Positions 34,223 to 41,496 of a DNA stretch of 41,496 bases are shown here, in pieces. The notes beneath the pieces are model-generated. The model was not told where the DNA came from. It made no database searches and saw only the letters and a list, made by a program, of their open reading frames with translations. Position 1 is the first letter of the stretch. Each line of letters opens with the position of its first letter. Made by a program: the position numbers and the translations under genes. The DNA is from CAYWXV01 sp964462535 (GTDB lineage Bacteria; Bacteroidota; Ignavibacteria; OLB7). Location: positions 1 to 41,496 of the forward strand of contig CAYWXV010000024.1 of assembly GCA_964462535.1 (NCBI GenBank), in the 5' to 3' direction.

Positions 34223-34236
34223 GCGCCCTTTGTTTT
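34212..34236 (+). terminator. Rho-independent terminator overlapping the YebC stop codon
   Basis: A 7-bp GC-rich stem (34212-34218 with 34223-34229) has the loop TTAG, which contains the TAG stop. It is followed by TTTGTTTT. Confidence 0.8.
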
Positions 34237-34426
34237 GTGGTCCCCCCATATTTCCGTCCCCATTCCCTCGAGCGATGTTACATCCCCGATGACTGTGCGT
34301 CATCCGGACGATTGGTGATTGACAACGGGCGGTTGAACACTGACGACCCTTGACGGGCCGACGAGATCGAACCGCCTGCCACGCACGGCCTGCCACCCCC
34401 AGTGGACCGATTTCAACGCTTCGATC

Positions 34427-35089
34427 GTGCCGACATCCCGACCCGACAGATCAACACAGGCGGTCACCGGTGAGCTCGACGAGGGTCTCCTCGAACGCTT
34501 TCTCTCAGGTGATGACCATGCGTTTACCGCTTTGTACGAGCGGTACGAGGCCCGTGTCCTGACTTACCTCCGCACGATCCTGAAGGAACGTCCCGAAGTG
34601 GCGGATGACATCTTTCAGGAGACCTTCCTGAAGCTCTACCGCGAACGTGACCGTGCATCGAACGCGGGCGCAGTGTCCGGAGACGATGCATACACCACCA
34701 TAAGAAACTTCCGAGGCTGGCTATTCCGCGTGGCGCACAACCTGGCTATCAGCCATCTCCGATCGTCACGCGTTGGGTACTCCCTGTCGGAAGACGACGA
34801 GACGCACCGTTGGGATGAGCGACTGATGGTCCCGATCGAGGAGTCGTTCGCCGGGCTGTTCGGAGAGGACGATCCTTTGACGAGCGATTCTCTTTACGAG
34901 AAGCTCCGTACGGCGGTCGATCTTCTGCCGCGCACACTTCGCGAAGTCTACGTGCTGCGCGAGATCAACGGGCTGGAGTACGACGAGGTAGCAGAGACGG
35001 TCGGGTGCACCCCCGAAGCTGCCAGAATGCGAATCAGCCGCGCCCGCCGGTCTCTCCGTAAGGCGTTGGAACCCTTTTTGCCGGGATGA
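34427..35089 (+). CDS. ECF-type RNA polymerase sigma factor
   Basis: A 220-residue sigma factor with a GTG start. Region 2 is visible as TALYERYEARVLTYLRTIL, then ADDIFQETFLKLYRERDR and FRGWLFRVAHNLAISHLRSS. Region 4 is visible as DLLPRTLREVYVLREINGLE and YDEVAETVGCTPEAARMRIS. It is slightly longer than average because of insertions between helices of region 2 and in the linker (EDDETHRWDERLMVPIEESF). Its stop overlaps the start of the next gene by 4 bp, pairing it with a membrane anti-sigma candidate. The large secreted protein at 36670 follows and may be part of its regulon. Confidence 0.93.
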   Translation: MPTSRPDRSTQAVTGELDEGLLERFLSGDDHAFTALYERYEARVLTYLRTILKERPEVADDIFQETFLKLYRERDRASNAGAVSGDDAYTTIRNFRGWLFRVAHNLAISHLRSSRVGYSLSEDDETHRWDERLMVPIEESFAGLFGEDDPLTSDSLYEKLRTAVDLLPRTLREVYVLREINGLEYDEVAETVGCTPEAARMRISRARRSLRKALEPFLPG

Positions 35090-36510
35090 TCCCCGAACCC
35101 GAGATGGATATCGAACTACTCATATCGCAGTACATCGATGGCGAGCTGACGAGCGACGCCGAGGCTGATCTTCATCATCGGCTTGCGGTCTCTCCCGAGG
35201 CACGCTCTCTCTTCCGCGCACAACTGGCTCTTCGTGGTGTCGCTCGCGATGCCCGTGTCCTTGCAACACCGACGACCGACCTCAGGTCTCGACTCTTCGA
35301 TCGATTGCAGCAGGAGGGTTTCACACCAGAGGCCCTTCCTTCCTCAATCACGCCAATTGCGGCACCGACAGCTGTCGTAGCACACTCGATTCCGTCGCCA
35401 CGTGTTGCGGGTACGGACAGGCGACGTCGACGGCGCGCAATTGCATGGGCGCTGGTTCCAATTCTCTTCCTGGTCGCGGTCATCGGCAACGAGCTGTTCC
35501 TTAAGGAAAACCTGCAGAAGGGAATGCCAATCGCGGACGATTACGGGCCAACTGCGTCGAATGCCAGACCGGGAGAACTCCCATCAGCTGGAACTCAGTC
35601 TCAGCCCTCTATCACCGATGCCGGAAGAGATGTGAGAGATCACGCAATGGGGTCGACATCGGCCACTGCGCCGCCAACGGCCGCTGGAGAGGCGTCGGAA
35701 GCGTTGCCACGCGGCGGCAGCTTTCGCTCAACTGACCAACAGGCATCCGAACCGGAGACGGTGACGGCACCTCGCCGTCGAGTCACGACCGTGGCATCTG
35801 CGCGCGAGGAGATTGCAGACGGTGCTGGGTCGAATGCAGATTTTGATGCACGAGCCCTCGGTGGACGATCAATGTCATCGTCTGCACCCCCTGCAACCGT
35901 GAGCCCTGCACTCGGGGTACGGGCTGCCACGCCCACGAGTAGCCCGGACAGAGTTGACGACGCTCTCCAGCCTCCACCGGCACTTGCCCGACATCGCGCA
36001 TCCGCCTCGCTCAGCGAAGGACTTCCTGATGATGAAGTGATGTCCCGAGACGGTCTTCGTCCCACCGTGCTGGGTGCGAACGAGCGTGGTGATTCCGAGT
36101 CGATCGTAGCGGATGGTGGCGGTTCAGCCGCCGCAGAGGGATCGGACAAGCCCAGCTTCTCCACTGAATTCGCGAACGGCGAAATGCAGTTGAGTAGTGT
36201 CGGCAACCTACGGGGTACGTACGCCACGGCGCAGCTTCAGGACTCAACGCGCGGGGAGTCGTTGACTCAATCACAAGAGGACGTCCCAGTGGCCGCGATA
36301 AATGAGACCGCCCCGTTATCCAGCACATCGGCAACGGCGCTCACCACGAGTGGCCCGTCGATTGGTGCGGACGCGGATGCAAATCTCAACAAGGAAAAAC
36401 TGGAGCCGAAGCCGCTGGATCCGCCGATGATGGAAGCCGCGCAAGCCGCCTGTGAGAACGTGTCGGCGTCGATGAAGTCCGCTAGTAAGAAGCCGGAAGG
36501 GGTGGAGTAG
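35086..36510 (+). CDS. Putative anti-sigma factor with long disordered C-terminal region
   Basis: A 474-residue protein whose start overlaps the sigma gene stop (ATGA). The first 60 residues (IELLISQYIDGELTSDAEAD...) match the DGEL-type N-terminus of anti-sigma factors but contain no zinc-binding Cys. A basic patch (DRRRRRRAI) precedes a transmembrane helix at about 118-136. The remaining 330 residues, predicted periplasmic, are low-complexity and rich in Ser, Ala, Thr and Pro, ending with a single Cys in AQAACENVSASMKS. Such a long tail is uncommon and may sense or span the cell wall; this is inference. No enzyme motif is visible. Confidence 0.75.
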   Translation: MIPEPEMDIELLISQYIDGELTSDAEADLHHRLAVSPEARSLFRAQLALRGVARDARVLATPTTDLRSRLFDRLQQEGFTPEALPSSITPIAAPTAVVAHSIPSPRVAGTDRRRRRRAIAWALVPILFLVAVIGNELFLKENLQKGMPIADDYGPTASNARPGELPSAGTQSQPSITDAGRDVRDHAMGSTSATAPPTAAGEASEALPRGGSFRSTDQQASEPETVTAPRRRVTTVASAREEIADGAGSNADFDARALGGRSMSSSAPPATVSPALGVRAATPTSSPDRVDDALQPPPALARHRASASLSEGLPDDEVMSRDGLRPTVLGANERGDSESIVADGGGSAAAEGSDKPSFSTEFANGEMQLSSVGNLRGTYATAQLQDSTRGESLTQSQEDVPVAAINETAPLSSTSATALTTSGPSIGADADANLNKEKLEPKPLDPPMMEAAQAACENVSASMKSASKKPEGVE

Positions 36511-36669
36511 GCTCTAACCTACCTCCCCCCTACCCCGTTTCACTATTCACCTCCCCTTACCCGTCCCCTCTGGCAGGATTATTGAACCATCTCTTCTCAT
36601 AAGAGTCATTGTTACGTCGTACAGCGTTACCCATCCGAAGAGATCCCTATCAGAGGGGGAGAGGACTTC

Positions 36670-39048
36670 ATGTACACGACAATGGCTCAACACCTCGCTA
36701 TTCTATTGACCGTCTGCGCGGTCGCCGTATCGCCACTCTCCGCGCAGCAGCTGGCTGTCACCAATAACTCCCCCGTTACCGGACCGCGTGGTTCGTCGGA
36801 GGGTGTGGTACGCGGCACGATAACAGCCCCAATAACGACTGGATTCGCCACCTACCGTCCGTTTCCGATCCCTCGGTTCACGCCAACTGTCGGCCTGAGC
36901 GAGGCACCGGTACGCCCTGATCTTTCGAACGTCGCGACAGCGACACCCATCACGTTCAACACCTATTTCACTGATGCCGAAAGGGGCATGCTTGTCCGAC
37001 AGGGCTTCGTTGCGCGGCCGGAGGGTATCGGGAGTTTTGGTGTCGGCTATGCGTATGAAGCATCGTCACGACCGATGGGAAGCTTCGTCACGGTCGACGC
37101 CGTTACGCATGGACTTCGCGTCACGCTCGATGAGGCGTTGCGAGACTTCGAGATCGGGTACGCCACGAACACGCTCGCAATGGAGTTCGCGATGCTTTCA
37201 GAGGAGCTGGCGCGCCAACTTGACGCCGCGTCTTCCCCTGTTATCCAACGCTCGCTTCAGAGCCTGCTCGGATACACACAGACGGGGCAGTATCTCCTGA
37301 ATCAACAGAGTCCGATCGATGCGCGTGTTGCAACGCAGGTGCGGGACGAGGCACGAAAAATCATGCAGGCTTCGGATCGCGTCGAATCGTCCGTGCTAAC
37401 TGGTGTTATCATCGACTACACCCTCTTCCGCACGAACGATCAGTACGCCTCCGATGCTCGTCGAGCCTCCTTCTTTCGTGCCCGTCAATGGAGTGCCCGC
37501 GTCCCCATCGTCCTGCGTGATCAGGATGGTGATGTGCAGGTTGAAAACGCGCGCAGAGCATTCCTGCTGACGCAGACCATCGTATCTCTCTCGACGAAGT
37601 ATGATTTCGATCGGAGCCACCAACTGGTGGAGGAGCCCATCGCGTTCTTCACCGGGGGTGAGAGTGACAGCTATCAAACGAACGTGATTGCGTCGGCGGC
37701 GAGACGTTACTACGGCATTCTTGCATCGACCGGATCAACATATCTCGCTAACGATGCCGAGGTTTCCTCGTTGACGAACTCATTGGCGGAAGGGACTGCG
37801 GGAAACAGACCCATTCTGTTCAGGCTTCATGCCTGGAGTGATGGTCGTGGGGGTGATCAGGTGGACGACATCGTTCGTGTCGCTTCGACGAACTCGTCGG
37901 ACTACCGCTCCCTCTTCGGTCTTCGTCGCGGGGAATCCTCGGAATCGTGGCTGACAACAGTTGATCGATCGTTCATGTATATGCTGCAGCCGCTCGCGTT
38001 GACAAATGGTGATCAGAACGGACTTCCACGGTTCATGCAGGGGGATGCGTGGCACGACCGCAATCTGGCCAGCGCACTTGGGGGCGTTACCGACGTCTCT
38101 CTCCCAGTCTCCATGTCAACAATGAAGAGCCTGCAGAAGGCCGGAAAGTATGGTGGCGAGAGCGCTGTCGGGACAGACGGCTACATCGAGCCGAGTCCTG
38201 ATGCGTGGGGACGACTTGCCGCACTCGCCCGCTACATCCGCGTCGGTCTCGCGACGGAGAAGGGGATGATCTCGGGAGGTATTACAGCGAAGCTTCTCGA
38301 TATCGAGCGCACATCCGCTCGACTGATGCAGATATCGATCACAGAGTTGACCGGGGCACCGGTCTCGGCGGATGACCGAGACGTCATCTCCTCCATGCGA
38401 ACGCGGGTGATCGCATATGAAACGCCGATCGATCCAATGCTCCGCCGTGGAGGATATACCACCCCACGGGCCTCCTCCGCCCGCAGTGGGAATGGATTTC
38501 CAATGGCGATCTATGTCATTGTCCCGCGGAACGACGGTGTCCCTGGTTTGATGTTGACACGTGGAGCCATCTACACCTACGGTGACGCGTTCGACCCGCA
38601 GGGGTCCCGACGTCCAGAGACACGCCCAGCGCAATGGACATCGACGTTTGTCAGCCCCGACAGATCGTTCACGACCGATGGTACAAGACTCGTCGGCATC
38701 GCCGCCGATCTCCCGCCGACAGCGGTCGCATACACACCGACGAAGGACGAGGCGAAATCGACAGCGCAGTTTGCCGAGATCTCCGTCGAATCCTCGAACG
38801 TGTCCCGTCTCGAAGGGGAACTCTGGTTCACAATCGGAATTCGGGAAAACGATCGACGCGAGCTGTTCGTCACCCTTGTCGATCAGGATGGACGCGTGGT
38901 AAGGCGGATGGATCTGGGACGTCTGCGCGAGCAACGCCGTCTTGAACTCATCTCCGTCGATGATCTTCGCGAGGGTCTTTACGCACTCCATCTGGAAGAT
39001 GCTCTCGGGCAGACGCTTGCCTCGGCGCGTGTGCGGGTGTTACCATAG
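36670..39048 (+). CDS. Large secreted DUF3160-type protein
   Basis: A 792-residue precursor with a signal peptide ending VSPLSAQQ. After a Pro/Thr-rich segment the main domain shows features I associate with DUF3160: FTDAERGMLVRQGFVARPEG, GSFVTVDAVTHGLRVTLDEA, AWGRLAALARYIRVGL and PGLMLTRGAIYTYGDAF. The biochemical function of that family is unknown to me. The last 80 residues (VDQDGRVVRRMDLGRL, then GLYALHLEDALGQTLASARV) look like a T9SS-type sorting or beta-sandwich domain, so surface export is likely. GGGAGAGG lies just before the ATG. It stands behind the sigma/anti-sigma pair with a 159-bp gap and ends at a strong terminator. Confidence 0.75.
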   Translation: MYTTMAQHLAILLTVCAVAVSPLSAQQLAVTNNSPVTGPRGSSEGVVRGTITAPITTGFATYRPFPIPRFTPTVGLSEAPVRPDLSNVATATPITFNTYFTDAERGMLVRQGFVARPEGIGSFGVGYAYEASSRPMGSFVTVDAVTHGLRVTLDEALRDFEIGYATNTLAMEFAMLSEELARQLDAASSPVIQRSLQSLLGYTQTGQYLLNQQSPIDARVATQVRDEARKIMQASDRVESSVLTGVIIDYTLFRTNDQYASDARRASFFRARQWSARVPIVLRDQDGDVQVENARRAFLLTQTIVSLSTKYDFDRSHQLVEEPIAFFTGGESDSYQTNVIASAARRYYGILASTGSTYLANDAEVSSLTNSLAEGTAGNRPILFRLHAWSDGRGGDQVDDIVRVASTNSSDYRSLFGLRRGESSESWLTTVDRSFMYMLQPLALTNGDQNGLPRFMQGDAWHDRNLASALGGVTDVSLPVSMSTMKSLQKAGKYGGESAVGTDGYIEPSPDAWGRLAALARYIRVGLATEKGMISGGITAKLLDIERTSARLMQISITELTGAPVSADDRDVISSMRTRVIAYETPIDPMLRRGGYTTPRASSARSGNGFPMAIYVIVPRNDGVPGLMLTRGAIYTYGDAFDPQGSRRPETRPAQWTSTFVSPDRSFTTDGTRLVGIAADLPPTAVAYTPTKDEAKSTAQFAEISVESSNVSRLEGELWFTIGIRENDRRELFVTLVDQDGRVVRRMDLGRLREQRRLELISVDDLREGLYALHLEDALGQTLASARVRVLP

Positions 39049-39345
39049 CGCAGGCAGCGGATCTTCCTGGGGGATTGCATTGACGTTGTAAGTAGATTCC
39101 GACGTGTTCGGTCCGTGTTCTCCCCCCTCCAAACGGATCGAACCGGCGCGACGGGCGCGGTCATGATCGTGGCGATCTGACCGTGCCCGATTTTTTTTGT
39201 TTCCACTTCACTACATTTGTCCACTCTCTGTCCCCACAACGGAGATGAATTTGCGCAGCTCCCGCGCACACCCCCCCTTCTCTTTTTTGTTCGAGCCCAC
39301 GCCGTATGAGGCATCGGGCGCCTCCCACCTTTTCGCGCTGCAACA
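39049..39345. other. Intergenic region between the DUF3160-type and STAND genes
   Basis: No gene is supported here. It contains the strong terminator at 39153-39198. Past it lie a pyrimidine-rich stretch and another T run (about 39283-39289) that probably belong to the promoter region of the STAND gene. No clear -7/-33 pair stands out. Confidence 0.5.
39153..39198 (+). terminator. Strong Rho-independent terminator
   Basis: An outer 11-bp stem (39153-39163 with 39178-39188, one G-U wobble) and an inner 5-bp stem (39165-39169 with 39173-39177) close a 3-nt loop. They are followed by GA and eight T (39191-39198). It terminates the DUF3160-type transcript. Confidence 0.88.
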
Positions 39346-41151
39346 ATGGAAGATCCCCTTCCCCACCATTGGGCACTCACATCCACTGAGGACCGTGAAA
39401 TCCGTGCATTCGTGAGCTCCACCTTCGAAGACATGAAGGGTGAGCGCGAGCATTTACTGAAGAAAGTCTTTCCGGAAATACGGCGGATCTGTGCCGAGCG
39501 GGGATTCACGTTCACCGAAATCGATCTCCGCTGGGGAATCACCGAACGCCAGGCGCGGAAGAAGAAAATTGTCTCCACCTGCCTGGATGAAGTTCACCGT
39601 CACAAACCCTACGTGATCGGCATCATCGGCGAGCGGTACGGGTGGCAGCCGACACCGGAAGATCTCGGCACGGATGCCACGGTACACGAACGATATCCCT
39701 GGCTCCGCGATGCGGTCGAAGCGCGGCGCAGTCTGGTGGAACTGGAAACGCTCGAGAGTGCGCTGCACGATCCATCGATGCGTAATCGCGTGCGGTTCTA
39801 CATCCGGGGACCGGTGTCACCCGAGCGGAATGGGCACACGCCGAACGCCGAAGAGATCGAGCGGGTGCAGGAGTTGAAGGAGAGAATTCGCTCGCGCGGT
39901 CTCCCCATACGCGACGGATATCCCGATGTGCAGACGCTCGGAGAATGGGTGCGGGAGGATCTGCTGCACTACATCGATCATCGCGCCACCATCACCCCCG
40001 GCAGTTCGTACGTCGAGGATGAGAGACGGGGACATGAAGCATTTGCGCTCTCTCGCCGCCGTGTTTATGTGCCACATCAACCGACGATTGACCGCCTCAC
40101 CGAACACGCCTCATGGTTTTCCGACGAGCCGCCGGTGTGGGAGCGGGAAATTGATATCGACGCGCCGTTGACGTTTGGTCCACCGGCAGCCGAAGCGCTG
40201 CCGCTGGTAATCACCGGTGACTCGGGCGCGGGCAAAAGTTCTCTCATTGCCTACTGGAGCGATCACTTCCGCAGCGAGCACCCGGAGACATTCGTCGTCA
40301 CGCATCACGTGGGGGCCACCGCCACCAGCGCGAACCACCTCGGTTTGATGCGACGCGTCATGATGGAAATCAAGGAACGCTTTACGGTGAGCGCGGAGGT
40401 TCCGACCGATCCGGAAAAGATCGTCAACGATTTCCGCTACTGGCTTGGCTATGCGAGCAGAGAGGGGATGGTGCTGGTGATCGACGCGTTGAATCAATTG
40501 AACGAATCGTCCCGCTCGTCGCTGGGATGGCTCCCCGATTATTTCCCGCCGTATGTCCGCGTGATCGTTTCTACAATAGGTGGCGACGTGCTGGACGAAC
40601 TCCAGCGCCGGAACTGGCACATGCTCCGCGTTCGCCCGCTGAACCGAAAGACGAGACAGACAGTGGTGCGTGAATACTTCCGGAGTTTCGGTAAAACACT
40701 CGACGCCCAGAACGTGCGACGCCTTGTGGCCGACGAGAAGACCCACTCTCCTTTCTATCTCGTGACCACGATGGAGGAGCTTCGTGTCTTCAGCACGCAC
40801 GAGGAGATCAGCCAGCGCATCGACCACTACCTGAAGGCGCGCGATCTGGATGATCTCTTCCAACGTGTTCTGGCGCGTCTGGAAGACGATTACGGAAAGA
40901 ACCTGGTCCGCGATGTGACCTGTCTCATCTGGGTCTCGCGCAACGGACTCAGTGAGAAGGAGTTGTTGGATCTCACCGGACTGCCTGAGGAATCGCTCTC
41001 CGTATTCCTCCACGCCATGGGCTACCACCTGCTTTCGCGCGACGGTCTGATCGGTTTCTCGCACGACTATTTGAGACAGGCCGTGCAACGCCGCTACCTC
41101 ACAATTGCGAGCAGACGGCGACGAGAGGAGGAGACCCTGGCCAATGCATAG
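39346..41151 (+). CDS. DUF4062-NACHT STAND ATPase, N-terminal part of a probably split gene
   Basis: The frame encodes 601 residues. Residues 19-110 form a DUF4062 domain, a TIR-like fold common in STAND proteins (IRAFVSSTFEDMKGEREHLL, then FTEIDLRWGITERQA and YVIGIIGERYGW). Residues about 285-470 are a NACHT-type NTPase with Walker A GDSGAGKSS (291-299) and Walker B MVLVIDALNQL (375-385). A winged-helix segment follows (GLSEKELLDLTGLPEESLSV, then LIGFSHDYLRQAVQRRY). Proteins of this architecture (nephrocystin-3-like) normally continue into a helical linker and TPR sensor repeats. Here the frame stops just after the winged helix, and the expected linker is found in another frame from 41325. 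Signal-activated oligomerisation, possibly in defence, is inferred from STAND biology. Confidence 0.85.
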   Translation: MEDPLPHHWALTSTEDREIRAFVSSTFEDMKGEREHLLKKVFPEIRRICAERGFTFTEIDLRWGITERQARKKKIVSTCLDEVHRHKPYVIGIIGERYGWQPTPEDLGTDATVHERYPWLRDAVEARRSLVELETLESALHDPSMRNRVRFYIRGPVSPERNGHTPNAEEIERVQELKERIRSRGLPIRDGYPDVQTLGEWVREDLLHYIDHRATITPGSSYVEDERRGHEAFALSRRRVYVPHQPTIDRLTEHASWFSDEPPVWEREIDIDAPLTFGPPAAEALPLVITGDSGAGKSSLIAYWSDHFRSEHPETFVVTHHVGATATSANHLGLMRRVMMEIKERFTVSAEVPTDPEKIVNDFRYWLGYASREGMVLVIDALNQLNESSRSSLGWLPDYFPPYVRVIVSTIGGDVLDELQRRNWHMLRVRPLNRKTRQTVVREYFRSFGKTLDAQNVRRLVADEKTHSPFYLVTTMEELRVFSTHEEISQRIDHYLKARDLDDLFQRVLARLEDDYGKNLVRDVTCLIWVSRNGLSEKELLDLTGLPEESLSVFLHAMGYHLLSRDGLIGFSHDYLRQAVQRRYLTIASRRRREEETLANA

Positions 41152-41324
41152 GTACAGGCATACCCATACCCCAACGCTCTCCCTCTCCTACCACGGGAAC
41201 GTGTGGATCAGTAATCGAGTATGGCAGCGGCCGCACACGGACGGCCTCTCATACCAACATCACAGTCATGGCACACCCCGTTGATCGCAAAGCACACCCT
41301 CCTCCACTGCATGTAGAGAAAACA
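41152..41324. other. Spacer separating the two parts of the STAND gene
   Basis: The 173-bp segment has no homology I recognise. In the frame of the downstream part it is open throughout, and that frame is open back into the last 100 nt of the upstream part. An in-frame ATG occurs at 41268. The hexamer CAATGC occurs at 41142-41147 and 41323-41328, close to both edges. Confidence 0.45.
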
Positions 41325-41496
41325 ATGCCGGCGCGAAAGAAACATCGTCCACAAACCCTCCGCCCGAATACGAGGCGGATTAATGCGTTGCGGGAGCGGG
41401 TGGCGCATTACTTCGAAGAGCGTGAGCTTGATGTGCGGGGGGCGTTGGAGTTGATGTGGCAGTATGAAGAACGTGGCGCGTACGACCAATTAGCGC
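41325..41496 (+). CDS. C-terminal continuation of the STAND ATPase (3' end outside the window)
   Basis: An open frame of 57 codons runs off the right edge. After a basic start (MPARKKHRPQ) it reads RRINALRERVAHYFEERELD and then VRGALELMWQYEERGAYDQL. This matches the linker that in NACHT/NPHP3-like proteins directly follows the winged helix (a pattern like LAxYFxxxxxxxRxxxELxxQLxxxGxWxxL). It is therefore probably the rest of the upstream gene, reached by a -1 frame change. The start is uncertain: ATG 41268 is also in frame, and no ribosome-binding site is evident at either. Confidence 0.6.
   Translation, partial: MPARKKHRPQTLRPNTRRINALRERVAHYFEERELDVRGALELMWQYEERGAYDQLA

Noticed and set aside
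40111..41088. Open frame of 325 codons opposite the STAND ATPase
   Set aside because: Antisense to the Walker A and B region; composition of a shadow frame.
41040..41151. Programmed -1 ribosomal frameshift in the STAND gene
   Set aside because: No slippery heptamer or evident downstream pseudoknot is visible in the overlap of the two frames; insertion, decay or error is more likely.
1..41496. tRNA, rRNA, CRISPR arrays, complete insertion sequences or integrases
   Set aside because: I looked for cloverleaf landmarks, regularly spaced repeats and transposase motifs in the gaps and among the translations and saw none that could be supported.

Overview
The window looks like a draft-assembly chromosomal segment, fairly GC-rich, from a member of the Bacteroidota/Chlorobi (FCB) group. 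A Kapabacteria- or Ignavibacteria-like lineage is my best guess, by inference only. The main clue is C-terminal type IX secretion (T9SS) sorting domains on secreted proteins (2027-2707, 14326-17469, probably 36670-39048). Supporting clues are a stand-alone atpD-atpC pair, an OmpA/PD40 envelope protein and promoter-like sites of the TANNTTTG type. A run of exactly 100 Ns (4407-4506) marks a scaffold gap.

Layout. 1-2003: EVE-domain, GNAT and VOC proteins on the minus strand. 2027-4406: a decayed T9SS-targeted intradiol dioxygenase, a putative lipoprotein and a beta-barrel gene cut by the gap. 5009-12000: housekeeping genes: atpC and atpD, divergent aspS, a DinB-fold protein, an LLM flavin oxidoreductase and NADP-isocitrate dehydrogenase. 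12371-18475: a bitopic protein of unknown role, an MFS transporter directly behind a 1047-residue secreted subtilase, arfB and a two-helix membrane protein. 18734-24010: an anti-sigma/ECF sigma pair, a malic enzyme-PTA fusion (maeB) and an OmpA/PD40 protein. 24229-26936: an accessory-looking locus described below. 27022-34222: an aminotransferase, a small PH-like membrane protein, divergent recQ and recJ, and a YebC-family regulator. 34427-39048: a second ECF sigma/anti-sigma pair followed by a large secreted DUF3160-type protein. 39346-end: a DUF4062-NACHT STAND ATPase whose C-terminal part continues in another frame after about 170 bp.

The most unusual locus is 24229-26936. A regulator carrying both a LuxR-type and an XRE-type helix-turn-helix is followed 16 bp later by a 20-bp sequence containing a palindrome (ACTACAC-AAAG-GTGTAGT). 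That sequence overlaps a promoter-like region in front of a secreted 12-cysteine protein. The same 20 bp recurs exactly after that gene, in front of a second promoter-like site. From there about 700 nt without a convincing gene run through a long hairpin to a strong terminator. This resembles a small regulon of regulator, exported cysteine-rich protein and possible non-coding RNA. The second candidate for novelty is the split STAND ATPase at the right edge.

RecQ and RecJ are known partners in DNA end processing and sit divergently here. The two sigma/anti-sigma pairs each share an ATGA overlap and lack the zinc motif of classical anti-sigma factors. The remaining genes are ordinary central metabolism and translation functions. 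I saw no rRNA, tRNA, CRISPR array or complete insertion sequence.
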